Made by a program: the position numbers and the translations under genes. Below are positions 15,894 to 24,059 of a DNA stretch of 64,000 nucleotides, in pieces; positions within the stretch are counted from its first letter, which is position 1; every line of letters begins with the position of its first letter. This stretch comes from DATARH01 sp036008175 (GTDB taxonomy: Bacteria > Pseudomonadota > Alphaproteobacteria > ATCC43930 > CGMCC-115725). The notes below the pieces were generated by a model. It was not told the origin of the DNA and ran no database searches. It saw only the letters and a program-made list of their open reading frames with translations. The stretch covers positions 1-64,000 of the forward strand of contig DASYOB010000139.1 in the NCBI GenBank assembly GCA_036008175.1, written 5' to 3'.

Positions 15894-17207
15894 ATGACCA
15901 CCGCTGCGGAAAACGAGCTGCTCACCCGGGTTGGACCAGGCACGCCGATGGGCGAGCTGATGCGTCAGTACTGGCTGCCGGCCTGCCTCTCATCGGAACT
16001 GGTGACGGACGGCGATCCGCTGCGTCTGATGCTGCTCGGCGAGCGATTGATCGCTTTTCGCGACAGTGCCGGGCGGGTCGGTGTTCTCGATCACCGCTGC
16101 CCGCATCGCTGCGCCTCGCTGTTCTTCGGCCGCAACGAGGAAGGCGGGCTGCGCTGCGTCTATCACGGCTGGAAGTTCGACGCCGCCGGCAACTGCCTGG
16201 AGATGCCGAACCTGCCGGCCGACCAGGACTTCCGGCACAAGGTGAAGGCCAAGGCCTACCAGGTCGCCGAACGCGGCGGGCTTATCTACGTCTATATGGG
16301 CGAAAGGGAAACGGCACCGCCGCTGCCCGCAATCGAAGCGACGCTCTGTCCGCCGGCCGAGATGGACCTCTCTTGCCGGCAGCGGGAATGCAATTGGCTG
16401 CAGGCCATGGAAGGCGATCTCGACACTTCGCATTTCAGCTTTCTGCACACCGGGAAGATTACGATCGAAGACATCGACCCGAACCACCTGGAGCGGTTCC
16501 AGCTCACCGATCGCGCGCCCCGCTATCATTTCAGGGAGACCGAGTGGGGCACGATGTATGCGGCCTACCGGCCGGCGCAGCCGGGTCATCTCTATTACCG
16601 CTTCGGCCATTTCGCGATGCCGTTCTGGACGCTGTTCCCGAACGGTCCGTTGACCGACAACGTGCTCACCCAGGCGTGGGTGCCGATGGACGACACCCAC
16701 ACGATGTCGTTTCTGTTCAGCTGGAAGCGCAAGACTCCGGTGCTGGGTCTCACCCGGGCCGGCGAACCGCTGCCGCTCCTTGCCCGCAGCACGCCGACGC
16801 TGCCGAATACCGCCGACTGGTTCGGCCGCTGGCGCCCGATAGCCAACCAGCACAACGATTACCTGATCGATCGGGAAAGCCAGCGGACCATCAGTTACAC
16901 CGGGATCGACGGCGTCTTTCCGCAGGATTCGGCGGTAACCGAGAGCATGGGCGAGATTTCCGACCGGACGCTAGAACATCTGGCGCCGAGCGACCGGATG
17001 ATTGTGATGACACGCCGACGGCTCCTCGACGCCGCGAGAGCGTTGCGCGACAGCGCAACCGCGCCACCGCTCGTCCACAACCCGGATATTGCCGCCAGCG
17101 CGCGCTCGGGCGATCTGATCGCGCCCGAGGGTCAGCCATGGTTCGAGGCTTACGACCAGACCCTGCGCCAGGCGCTGCATCCGGTCATGCTCCGCGCCGC
17201 GGAATAG
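15894..17207 (+). CDS. Rieske non-heme iron oxygenase (C)
   Basis: A 437-residue oxygenase of the phenoxybenzoate/phthalate dioxygenase type. Rieske ligands are CPHRCA (residues ~65-70) and CVYHGW (~86-91). The mononuclear iron site is in MEGDLDTSHFSFLHTG. The C-terminal 90 residues are variable and may shape substrate choice. An AAGGAGG ribosome-binding site lies 10 nt before the ATG. Its position between two permease genes of one importer strongly suggests that it oxidises the imported compound. It is the third Rieske enzyme in 7 kb. Confidence 0.9.
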   Translation: MTTAAENELLTRVGPGTPMGELMRQYWLPACLSSELVTDGDPLRLMLLGERLIAFRDSAGRVGVLDHRCPHRCASLFFGRNEEGGLRCVYHGWKFDAAGNCLEMPNLPADQDFRHKVKAKAYQVAERGGLIYVYMGERETAPPLPAIEATLCPPAEMDLSCRQRECNWLQAMEGDLDTSHFSFLHTGKITIEDIDPNHLERFQLTDRAPRYHFRETEWGTMYAAYRPAQPGHLYYRFGHFAMPFWTLFPNGPLTDNVLTQAWVPMDDTHTMSFLFSWKRKTPVLGLTRAGEPLPLLARSTPTLPNTADWFGRWRPIANQHNDYLIDRESQRTISYTGIDGVFPQDSAVTESMGEISDRTLEHLAPSDRMIVMTRRRLLDAARALRDSATAPPLVHNPDIAASARSGDLIAPEGQPWFEAYDQTLRQALHPVMLRAAE

Positions 17208-17222
17208 GATTACACTCGCGGC

Positions 17223-18065
17223 ATGGCCGTTCTGCAGGAAACCGCTCTAACTCCCGTTCGGGTCGGCGCTGCCGACATAGTGGGATGGTCGCGGCAAATC
17301 GGCCGCGGCGTGCTATTGCCGCTCGGCTTCGCGATACTGGCGACCATCGCCTGGGAAATTCTGTGCCGCGTGACCCGGATTTCGCCGTTGCTGCTGCCGC
17401 CGCCCTCCGCGGTTTGGGAGGTGTTGTCCGAGAATTCCGAGATCCTGTTGCAGCATGCAGTGCCCACGACGATCGAGACCGTCGTCAGCTTCGGATTCGC
17501 GACCCTGCTCGGGATCGCCCTCGCCGTCGCGATCACCTTCTCGGCCTGGGTGCCCGAGGCGCTCTATCCGAACATCGTGATGTTCCAGCTGATCCCGAAG
17601 ATCGCGCTGGCGCCGCTCTTCATCGTGTGGCTGGGGGTCGGCAGCAGATCCTGCATCGTCGTCGCCGTTTTCATCGCGTTCTTTCCGGTTGTGGTCTCGA
17701 CCGCGACCGGCCTCGTCAGCGCCAAGCCGGAGGTTCTGCTGCTGTGCCGGTCGTTGACCGCCAGCGAATGGCAGATGTTTCGGCTGGCGCGATTTCCCTA
17801 TGCGATGCCGTTCGTCTTTGCCGGGATGAAGGTCGGCGTGACGATGGCAATGATCGGCGTCATCGTCGGCGAGTTCATCACCGCGCAGGCCGGGCTCGGC
17901 TACATCATCATGTTTGCCTCCTCGGCCGGCGAGACCGCCACCGTGCTTGCCGCTATCGTCCTGCTCTGCGGCATCGGCTTGGCGCTGTTCGGCATTGTGG
18001 CGCTCGGCGAATTGGCGCTGCGGCGCTGGTATGGTGGCGAGATGCCGGTCGGCGGCGTCATATGA
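17223..18065 (+). CDS. ABC transporter permease (second importer, second copy)
   Basis: A 280-residue permease of the TauC/SsuC family, closely related to the one at 15036. The shared elements are LLLPPPSAVWEVL, VMFQLIPKIALAPLFIVWLG, LLCRSLTASEWQMFRLARFP and GVIVGEFITAQAGLGYIIMF. Five or six hydrophobic segments are evident. It starts 15 nt after the Rieske gene stop and is followed by a binding-protein gene. Either it pairs with the first permease, or it forms a separate transporter that shares the ATPase at 14203. Confidence 0.92.
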   Translation: MAVLQETALTPVRVGAADIVGWSRQIGRGVLLPLGFAILATIAWEILCRVTRISPLLLPPPSAVWEVLSENSEILLQHAVPTTIETVVSFGFATLLGIALAVAITFSAWVPEALYPNIVMFQLIPKIALAPLFIVWLGVGSRSCIVVAVFIAFFPVVVSTATGLVSAKPEVLLLCRSLTASEWQMFRLARFPYAMPFVFAGMKVGVTMAMIGVIVGEFITAQAGLGYIIMFASSAGETATVLAAIVLLCGIGLALFGIVALGELALRRWYGGEMPVGGVI

Positions 18066-18087
18066 CGGCGGCGATGGAGGCGGTGCG

Positions 18088-18897
18088 GTGATCTCGACCG
18101 CGAGCCTGCCGATGTACAATTTGCCGGAGATGCGGGCGGCGAACGCGCGGTTCTGGGGGGTGTTGCGCGGAATATTGATCGAGGCGGGCCTGCGCGATGT
18201 GCCCGAGAGCCTTAGCTTCGACCGATTGCCGGTCCCGGAGCGGATTGGCCCGGAGGTGCTGTTCTCGCAGACCTGCGGCTATCCGCTGGAGACGGTCTTT
18301 CGGGGGCAGGCGATCCGCCTCGGGACGCCGTGCTATGCCGCACCCGGATGCGACGGGCCGACCCATTGCGCATTCTTTATCGTGCCGGAAGCGTCCCCCA
18401 CGAAGAATCTCGCGGATCTCAAGGGCAGCCGCTACCTGCTCAACAGCCCGGTCTCGAACTCAGGCATGAACCTGCCGCGCCGCAGCCTGGCCGAGATCGC
18501 CACCGGCGGTCGGCTCTTCAGCGCTGTGATCGAGACCGGCGGTCACCCGGCGAGCCTCGACCGCCTGCTGCGCGGCGAAGGCGGTGTCGCGTCGATCGAT
18601 TGCGTAACCTACGCGTTCTGGCGGCATTACCGCCCCGAAGCGGCGGCGCGTCTGCGCATCATCGGCGAGACGCCGCCGAGCCCGGCCATCCCGTTCGTGA
18701 CCTCGGTCGCGACGCCGGCCGAAATCGTCCAGATCCTGCGCGCGGCGCTTCGCACTCTGGCGCATGATGCGCGCTATAAAGTGGTGCGCGAAGAGCTGCT
18801 GCTGAACGACATCGTCGACCTGCCCGATGCGGCCTATCGAGGACTGCTCGATTACGAGCGCCAAGCCAGAGAACTCGGTTATCCAGAAATAGCGTAA
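18088..18897 (+). CDS. PhnD-like substrate-binding protein lacking a signal peptide
   Basis: A 269-residue protein of the phosphate/phosphonate-type periplasmic binding family (PF12974-like). It shows a TCGYPLET motif, LADLKGSRYLLNSPVSNSG and ETGGHPASLDRLLRGEGGVASIDC. No signal peptide is visible at either possible start (GTG 18088 with GGAGG nearby, or ATG 18112), which is odd for a binding protein and suggests a cytoplasmic or atypically exported role. It sits between the second permease and a cupin, in one operon. The ligand is unknown and need not be a phosphonate. Confidence 0.75.
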   Translation: MISTASLPMYNLPEMRAANARFWGVLRGILIEAGLRDVPESLSFDRLPVPERIGPEVLFSQTCGYPLETVFRGQAIRLGTPCYAAPGCDGPTHCAFFIVPEASPTKNLADLKGSRYLLNSPVSNSGMNLPRRSLAEIATGGRLFSAVIETGGHPASLDRLLRGEGGVASIDCVTYAFWRHYRPEAAARLRIIGETPPSPAIPFVTSVATPAEIVQILRAALRTLAHDARYKVVREELLLNDIVDLPDAAYRGLLDYERQARELGYPEIA

Positions 18898-18911
18898 GGG
18901 AGGAGAAAGCC

Positions 18912-19415
18912 ATGGACGCAATCGCCGGCGTTGCGCTGAAGGACAAACTCGCCGGGCGCGTCGCTCGCTTTGCCGACCGGCGCGAGGACTGGACCGTCTT
19001 CGGCTTCGAGACCGGCCGCGACCCGCGCTATGCCCGCGCGCAACGTCGCTACCTTGGCGCCAGCGGTTCTACCGATCCATCGGATCTCCGCGGCGCGATC
19101 CCGGCGAGCGCGTTCACGATGTCGATCCAGTCGATGCCGGCGGGCAACCGCATACCGAAGCATTGCCACGAGACCGAGGAAATCTTCTTCATCCTCGACG
19201 GTGAGTGCCTGGTGCGGTGCTGGGATGGCGAGGAGAGCTTTGATATCCGGCTCGGGCGCTGGGACCTGGTAGCGCTGCCGCCCTTTCTGCAGCATGAAGT
19301 GCTCAACGGGGGCGCCGGCGAGTGCCATCTGCAGACGCTGCTCGCCAAGCCCAAGCCGCTGCGCCCGCAATACGCCGACCCCGAACTGTTGAAGCTGCAG
19401 GCGGCGGAGGGATAA
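18912..19415 (+). CDS. cupin domain protein
   Basis: A 167-residue protein with one cupin_2 domain. Motif 1 is PKHCHETEEIFFILDGECLV (metal ligands His, His, Glu) and motif 2 is GRWDLVALPPFLQHEVLN (third His). The ligands are complete, so it probably binds Fe, Mn or Zn and acts as a small oxygenase, isomerase or hydrolase on a pathway intermediate. GGGAGGAG stands 6 nt before the ATG. It follows the binding-protein gene by 14 nt. Confidence 0.88.
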   Translation: MDAIAGVALKDKLAGRVARFADRREDWTVFGFETGRDPRYARAQRRYLGASGSTDPSDLRGAIPASAFTMSIQSMPAGNRIPKHCHETEEIFFILDGECLVRCWDGEESFDIRLGRWDLVALPPFLQHEVLNGGAGECHLQTLLAKPKPLRPQYADPELLKLQAAEG

Positions 19416-19449
19416 CCTCCCGCAACCGGCCAGCTGCCTGAGTGCCGGC

Positions 19450-19465
19450 TTGGCACGGTTCGTGC
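19450..19465 (+). promoter_or_regulatory. probable sigma-54 promoter of the AllA-like operon
   Basis: TTGGCACGGTTCGTGC, with GG (19452-19453) and GC (19464-19465) 10 nt apart, 50 nt before the ATG at 19515. Caution: GGCACGGTTCGTGCC is also a perfect 6-bp inverted repeat, so it could instead be an operator. Confidence 0.5.
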
Positions 19466-19514
19466 CGGGTAACCCCGCACCTTCTCGTCGCAACCCGGGT
19501 GAGGGTCGGCCGAG

Positions 19515-19973
19515 ATGAACTGGATCCCTGTTGCCGAGCTTTCGCCCGCCGCTTTCGCGTCGTTTGGCGAGGTCGGCGTTCCGCTCCCCGATGGCGCGCA
19601 CGGCGATGGCGACGTGTCGTTGGACCTGTCGCAGGGACGGCCGCGGTTCTACATCATGCGACTCGAACACCGCGGCATCGCCTTCGACAGGCTGGCCCGA
19701 CACGACCGCGTGACGCAGTGCCTAGGCGCGGTCGACGGCTTGCCGTGGTTGATCGCGGTGGCGCCCGCCGATGTCGCGGCACCGACACTCTCGGACATTC
19801 GAGCCTTTCGCGTTCCGGCCGGCTGCTTTATCGCGCTGGCGCACGGGACTTGGCACGCCGGCCCCTATTTCTTCGAGGAACAGCGCGACTTCTACAATCT
19901 CGAACTCTTCGACACCAACAGCCGGGACTACACCGTCTGTCACCTCGACGAGCCGGCGAGCTTTACCCCGTGA
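19515..19973 (+). CDS. ureidoglycolate lyase-like protein (AllA family)
   Basis: A 152-residue protein with the AllA fold and landmarks: RPRFYIMRLEHRGIAFDRLA, HDRVTQCLGAVDGLPWLIAV, FRVPAGCFIALAHGTWHAGP, and FYNLELFDTNSRDYTVC. AllA splits ureidoglycolate into glyoxylate and urea at the end of purine/allantoin catabolism; relatives act on similar ureido acids. It overlaps the next gene by 4 nt (GTGA), so its product probably acts with the FAD enzyme. It is the best single clue that the island handles a purine- or ureide-like nitrogen compound. Confidence 0.85.
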   Translation: MNWIPVAELSPAAFASFGEVGVPLPDGAHGDGDVSLDLSQGRPRFYIMRLEHRGIAFDRLARHDRVTQCLGAVDGLPWLIAVAPADVAAPTLSDIRAFRVPAGCFIALAHGTWHAGPYFFEEQRDFYNLELFDTNSRDYTVCHLDEPASFTP

Positions 19974-21151
19974 CCGGCAGCGTCGAGATCGCAGGTGGCG
20001 GCATCGCCGGGCTCACCACCGGTCTTGCCTTTGCGCGCAAGGGTTGGCGCGTGCGCGTTCACGAGCAGGACAGCGAGCTGCGCATTCTCGGCGCCGGGAT
20101 CTACATCTGGGAGAACGGGCTGCGCGTGCTCGACGCGCTCGGTGTCCTCGATGCGGTCATCGCCGGGGCGATCCCTGCGTGGCGCCATGAGAAGCGCAAC
20201 CAGGATGGCGAGATTTTTGCGCAGAGCCGCATCGGCCCCGATTTCCGGCTCTACGTGCCGCTGCGGGAGAAACTCCTCCGAGCGATGTTCGGGGCGCTGA
20301 TCGCCGCCGGCGGCGAGGTCGTGTTCAATTCGCGCGCCGTTTCCGCCGACCCGCGCGGCTGTCTGTTGTTTGCCGATGGCAGCCGGGCGCGCGCCGATCT
20401 CGTCGTTGCCGCCGATGGCATCAACTCGCCGATCCGCGACGGGCTAGGCCTGCTGCGGTCACGCCGTGCCGTCGATCAGTTCGGCTATCGCGCGATGATC
20501 CCGCGCGAGCCAGCCGAGCTGACCAGCGAGATCGGCCGCGCGCACTGCGAAAACTGGAACGGGCCGCGGCGCCTCCTTTATGCCCCTTGCACCGAAGACT
20601 TCGCCTATGTGCAGCTCACCTCGCTGAAAGGTGACGAGCAGGCCAATCGGGTACCGATCGACCGCGATTTCTGGCGAGCGCTGTTCCCGCGGCTCGACTG
20701 GATCATCGACCGCGTTCCCGACGATGGCCGTAGCGACTGGTTCGAGCTGATCCGCACCCGCGACTGGTCGAGTGGCAGCGTCGTCCTGGTCGGCGACGCG
20801 GCCAGCGGACAGCCGCCGTTCCTCGGGCAAGGTGGCGGTTGCGCGATGATGTCCGGCTTTGCCCTCGCCGAGGCAATCGACCGCAAGCGCGACATCATCG
20901 CCGGCATCGCGGAATGGAAGCGGCGCGAGCGCCACTTCATCGAGTGGGTGCAGCGTGTTTCGTATTGGTATGGGCGGCTGGCGTTGCTGCCGCCGGCGGC
21001 GCGGACTGCGGTGTTCCGGCTTCTCGACAAAACCCAATGGCTGAAAAACGCGACGCTTCTCGTCGCCGCCCGCCGCGATCCTACCGTGACCGCGGAGTGG
21101 TTCGACGAGCACGCGCTCGACAGCCCCTTCGTGTTCCCGCTGGTTCACTGA
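19970..21151 (+). CDS. FAD-dependent aromatic/heterocycle monooxygenase
   Basis: A 393-residue group A flavoprotein monooxygenase, the class of salicylate, 6-hydroxynicotinate and HpxO-type urate hydroxylases. It shows the N-terminal GxGxxG (EIAGGGIAGLTTGLAFARKG), the DG motif (LVVAADGINSPIRD) and the second FAD motif (VVLVGDAASGQPPFLGQGGG), where the usual GDAAH is GDAAS. It starts at GTG 19970, overlapping the preceding stop. It would hydroxylate a ring substrate using NAD(P)H and O2 in the cytoplasm. The substrate is not known from sequence. Confidence 0.88.
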   Translation: MTGSVEIAGGGIAGLTTGLAFARKGWRVRVHEQDSELRILGAGIYIWENGLRVLDALGVLDAVIAGAIPAWRHEKRNQDGEIFAQSRIGPDFRLYVPLREKLLRAMFGALIAAGGEVVFNSRAVSADPRGCLLFADGSRARADLVVAADGINSPIRDGLGLLRSRRAVDQFGYRAMIPREPAELTSEIGRAHCENWNGPRRLLYAPCTEDFAYVQLTSLKGDEQANRVPIDRDFWRALFPRLDWIIDRVPDDGRSDWFELIRTRDWSSGSVVLVGDAASGQPPFLGQGGGCAMMSGFALAEAIDRKRDIIAGIAEWKRRERHFIEWVQRVSYWYGRLALLPPAARTAVFRLLDKTQWLKNATLLVAARRDPTVTAEWFDEHALDSPFVFPLVH

Positions 21152-21194
21152 CCGGTCCGGTACGGATGGACGATATCGCGCGCTGATCGGCGGC

Positions 21195-21210
21195 TTGGCG
21201 CGGAACGTGC
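21195..21210 (+). promoter_or_regulatory. weak sigma-54-like site
   Basis: TTGGCGCGGAACGTGC keeps the GG-N10-GC spacing but has GCG in place of CAC in the -24 box. It is 163 nt before the ATG at 21373. It is listed only because the neighbouring units have better matches. Confidence 0.25.
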
Positions 21211-21372
21211 GCTTTCGCGAAGAAAAGTGATGACTCCGCACAATCGCCCGCTGTGATTCCATAAGCGCGCGAGCCGCCAAGGCCCACGCCCCGAGACCGG
21301 CGTGATATGGTCATTCTCCAAGAGCCAGGCGCGTGCGATCGCGCCGATTTTGTTGTCGAACGGAGTGCGGCC

Positions 21373-22341
21373 ATGATCCCCGCCAAGGACAAGCTTGCGA
21401 TCTGCTTTGCCCATGTCGCCTATCGGCTGCATGAGCGATTTTCGGCCCAGGAGACCGGCATCGACAGCTTTGCCGTCCGCGATGCCGAGGCCTTGCAGGA
21501 CCGCGTGGGCGACGCCGATGTGCTGGTGATCTCCGGGTTATGGCAGAACAGTCTTCTCGATCGCGCGAAGAAGCTCCGCTTCGTCCAGGCGATCGGTGCC
21601 GGCACCGACCAGTTCCCGCGCGACGAGCTGGCGCGACGTGGCATCCGCCTCGCCAGCGCGCGTGGCGTCAACGCCCGCGCGGTCGCCGAGCACGCGATGG
21701 CGCTCATCCTCGCCCTGAGCCGCCGGCTTCCCGAAGCGCGCGACAACCAGGCCAAGCGCGTCTGGCGCGGCATGATCGGCGATCTTTCGCAGCGCGAAGA
21801 CGAGATCGGCGGCAAGACGCTTCTGGTCGTCGGCCTGGGCGATATCGGCGGACGACTTGCCCGGTTGGCGAAGGCCTTCGATATGCACGTTGTCGGGCTG
21901 CGGCGCGATCCGGCCGCCGGCCGCGGCGCGGCGGATGCAGTGCACGGCATGGGGGAGATCAAAACCCTCTTGCCCGAGGCGGATTTTGTCGCCCTCACCT
22001 GTCCGCTCACCAAGGAAACAGAGAACCTCGTTGACGCGGACGCACTGGCTCGGATGAAGCGCTCGGCGCATCTCGTCAACCTGGCGCGCGGACGGGTCGT
22101 CGACGAGGTGGCGCTGATCGAGGCGCTTGCCGCCAGGCGCATCGCCGGGGCCGGCATCGACGTGACGGCGGAAGAGCCGCTGGCGCCAAACTCGCCGCTC
22201 TGGGGCATGGAGCATGTGCTCTTGACCCCGCACACGGCGGGCGAGACGCGGCGATACGAGGACAATGTGATCGAGATCCTGCGCGACAATCTGGAACGGC
22301 TCTGGCGCGGCGAGGCGCAATTGCGCAACCAGGTGGTCTGA
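21373..22341 (+). CDS. D-isomer-specific 2-hydroxyacid dehydrogenase
   Basis: A 322-residue NAD(P)-dependent dehydrogenase of the phosphoglycerate/glyoxylate reductase family. The Rossmann motif is LLVVGLGDIGGRLARLA. The catalytic residues are Arg in LVNLARGRVVDE, Glu in GIDVTAEEPLAP and His in LLTPHTAGET. It would interconvert a 2-keto acid (glyoxylate would fit the AllA-like neighbour) and its D-hydroxy acid. The start is MIPAKDKLAIC at 21373, with CGGAG upstream; an earlier ATG at 21307 adds a non-conserved leader. A terminator follows at 22512. Confidence 0.9.
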   Translation: MIPAKDKLAICFAHVAYRLHERFSAQETGIDSFAVRDAEALQDRVGDADVLVISGLWQNSLLDRAKKLRFVQAIGAGTDQFPRDELARRGIRLASARGVNARAVAEHAMALILALSRRLPEARDNQAKRVWRGMIGDLSQREDEIGGKTLLVVGLGDIGGRLARLAKAFDMHVVGLRRDPAAGRGAADAVHGMGEIKTLLPEADFVALTCPLTKETENLVDADALARMKRSAHLVNLARGRVVDEVALIEALAARRIAGAGIDVTAEEPLAPNSPLWGMEHVLLTPHTAGETRRYEDNVIEILRDNLERLWRGEAQLRNQVV

Positions 22342-22411
22342 CGGCCGTCGTTCACGCGGCTCGATAGAACATAGCTTTACGGGCTGCGCGCGCGGCGCTA
22401 GTCTTTGCGGC

Positions 22412-22486
22412 ATGTCAGCAATTGTGCTCAAGCGCAAGACCACGAAAACGCCGCCCGGTCGGGTGTCGGAGGTGTTTGCGCGCTGA
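22412..22486 (+). other. possible 24-codon leader ORF upstream of a terminator
   Basis: In the 321-nt gap before the DapA-family gene, an ATG at 22412 opens a 24-codon frame (MSAIVLKRKTTKTPPGRV...) that is Lys/Thr-rich in the middle and ends at TGA 22484. An intrinsic terminator follows 25 nt later. That is the layout of an amino-acid attenuator. No good ribosome-binding site is visible, so the frame may be accidental. Confidence 0.25.
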
Positions 22487-22511
22487 GCTTCAGTGCTAAT
22501 TCGATCTTCGA

Positions 22512-22540
22512 GGCCCCGCCGGATCCGGACGGGGCCTTTT
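22512..22540 (+). terminator. intrinsic terminator
   Basis: GGCCCCG, an 11-nt loop region that contains the palindrome CCGGATCCGG, then CGGGGCC followed by TTTT. It could end the 2-hydroxyacid dehydrogenase transcript or act as an attenuator for the DapA-family gene at 22663. Confidence 0.8.
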
Positions 22541-22662
22541 CATTTTCGGCGCCCGTCTCCCCGGTCAGCATGGAGACAGAGCGTGTCCAGTCAATCGACC
22601 GCCCCGCGACAATCCTCTCGCCTGCGCCGAACGCCGCCCGCTGTCGCGATCGAGGTGATGCG

Positions 22663-23550
22663 ATGACCACCCTTTCCGGCGTCTGGCTGCCGATCGTGAC
22701 GCCGTTCCGCGACGGCGCCGTCGATTTCGCGAGCTACGAGCGGTTGATCGAGCATTACATCGCTGCTGGAATCAGCGGGATCTTCCCGCTTGGTACGACC
22801 GGCGAAAGCCCGGTCCTCGACGATGACGAGATCGAGGCGCTGGTCGAAGGGACGCTGGCAGTCGTCTCCGGGCGGGTTCCGGTTTTTGTCGGCATCGGCA
22901 GCAATGCCACGGCCAAAACGCTGAAGGCGATACGGCGGCTCGACCGCTACGATTTCGCCGGCATCGTCTCGGTATGCCCCTATTACAACCGGCCGAGTCA
23001 AGACGGACTTCGCGAGCATTTCCGCCGGATCGCCGAGGCAACCGACCGCCAGCTCGTCATCTACAACATCCCCTATCGAACCGGGGTGAACCTCGCCAAT
23101 GACACGCTGCTCGAACTGGCCGAGCGGCCCAACATCATCGCCGTCAAGGATTCGTGCGGAAATATCGCTCAGTCGATCGAGCTGCTGCGGCGCCGTCCCG
23201 ACGGCTTCGCGGTGATGACCGGCGAGGACCCGTACTTCTATACGATGCTCGCGCATGGCGCGGATGGCGGCATCCTCGCCTCGGCGCATCTGGAGACGGC
23301 CGCCTTTGTCGCAGTGTACGAGCACATGCTCGCCAACGACCATCGCGGCGCGCGGCGTATCTGGTCCCGGCTCGAACCGCTGATCCCGCTGCTGTTCCGC
23401 GAAGCGAACCCCATGCCGATCAAGTACTGCCTATGGCGCCAGGGTTTGCTGCAATCACCCGAATGCCGTCTGCCGCTGACCAAGGTGTCGCCGGGGCTCG
23501 CGGCGGAGCTCGATCGGGCGATGCGCGATGCCGATGGGCTCAGCCCGTAA
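22663..23550 (+). CDS. dapA: dihydrodipicolinate synthase (DapA) family protein
   Basis: A 295-residue class I aldolase-type protein. It carries GIFPLGTTGESPVLDDDE (substrate carboxylate site), CPYYNRPSQDGL, the catalytic Tyr and Arg in YNIPYRTGVNL, and the Schiff-base Lys in IIAVKDSCGN. The RTG arginine that binds aspartate semialdehyde in DHDPS is present, so true lysine-pathway DHDPS is plausible. DapA-family lyases in catabolic clusters often act on other keto acids, and the neighbours here are catabolic. The ATG at 22663 has GAGG 8 nt upstream; a longer frame from 22405 crosses the terminator and is rejected. Confidence 0.85.
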   Translation: MTTLSGVWLPIVTPFRDGAVDFASYERLIEHYIAAGISGIFPLGTTGESPVLDDDEIEALVEGTLAVVSGRVPVFVGIGSNATAKTLKAIRRLDRYDFAGIVSVCPYYNRPSQDGLREHFRRIAEATDRQLVIYNIPYRTGVNLANDTLLELAERPNIIAVKDSCGNIAQSIELLRRRPDGFAVMTGEDPYFYTMLAHGADGGILASAHLETAAFVAVYEHMLANDHRGARRIWSRLEPLIPLLFREANPMPIKYCLWRQGLLQSPECRLPLTKVSPGLAAELDRAMRDADGLSP

Positions 23551-23577
23551 CCCGATCAGGGCCGAAGGGGAAATAGT

Positions 23578-23811
23578 TCATGCGCGCAATTCAGGCGGAA
23601 ACTCGTTTTCTGCGCCGCAGCCAGAACAGACGGCGGTATCGACAATGACATGCTGGTTCGGCCCCATGCCCTCGGCGATCACGACGCCGCAACTGCCGCA
23701 CACGTAATCGGTGCCGCCCTGGCCCCGGAACAGCGGCTTGGCTGAGCCCGGCGTGGCGTCGTCGGTGCCGCTCGATGGCGGTCGCCTCACTTTCAAGACA
23801 ACACTCGGCAT
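23578..23811 (-). CDS. small zinc-ribbon protein
   Basis: A 77-residue protein with two CxxC knuckles (CGSCG near residue 38 and CSGCG near 62) separated by about 24 residues, typical of a zinc ribbon. No enzymatic motif. Relatives are conserved hypothetical proteins in alphaproteobacteria. It starts 6 nt after the stop of the basic small protein at 23818, with GGAGG inside the end of that gene, so the two are co-translated. Confidence 0.75.
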   Translation of the reverse strand: MPSVVLKVRRPPSSGTDDATPGSAKPLFRGQGGTDYVCGSCGVVIAEGMGPNQHVIVDTAVCSGCGAENEFPPELRA

Positions 23812-23817
23812 TATCGC

Positions 23818-23976
23818 TCACGCCTCCGGCGGCGCAGTATTGTCGGATTCAGACTGATCCGGCTCCTGCCGCTCCGCCGTCCGCTCCTGCTGGCGGCGCA
23901 ATTTCTCGTCTTTTTTTGCCTGCTTCTGGCGAGCGCGCTCGCTGCGCTCGAAACGGTAATTCGGCTTGAATGCCAT
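23818..23976 (-). CDS. small highly charged conserved protein
   Basis: A 52-residue protein beginning MAFKPNYRFERSERARQKQA. It is Lys/Arg/Glu/Gln-rich, probably helical in its first half, with an acidic tail. GAGGAG lies 6 nt before this ATG, which decides the start over two in-frame upstream Met codons. The family is widespread in alphaproteobacteria but of unknown function. It is co-transcribed with the zinc-ribbon gene. Confidence 0.7.
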   Translation of the reverse strand: MAFKPNYRFERSERARQKQAKKDEKLRRQQERTAERQEPDQSESDNTAPPEA

Positions 23977-24059
23977 AGGCATCTCCTCTACGGCGGGAAG
24001 GCAACAGTAACCCCGATCCGACGGCACTCAGCAATACGGGAGAGGGTTTGCCGGCCGCC

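Noticed and set aside
14891..18091. A 1066-codon open frame on the plus strand
   Set aside because: It is an out-of-frame shadow across ATPase, permease and Rieske genes, caused by high GC. Its translation is Arg/Ala/Pro-rich without family motifs.
19441..19470. GTGCC/GGCAC repeats as a certain sigma-54 promoter
   Set aside because: The site is kept only at moderate confidence, because the same bases form overlapping inverted repeats that could be a repressor operator.
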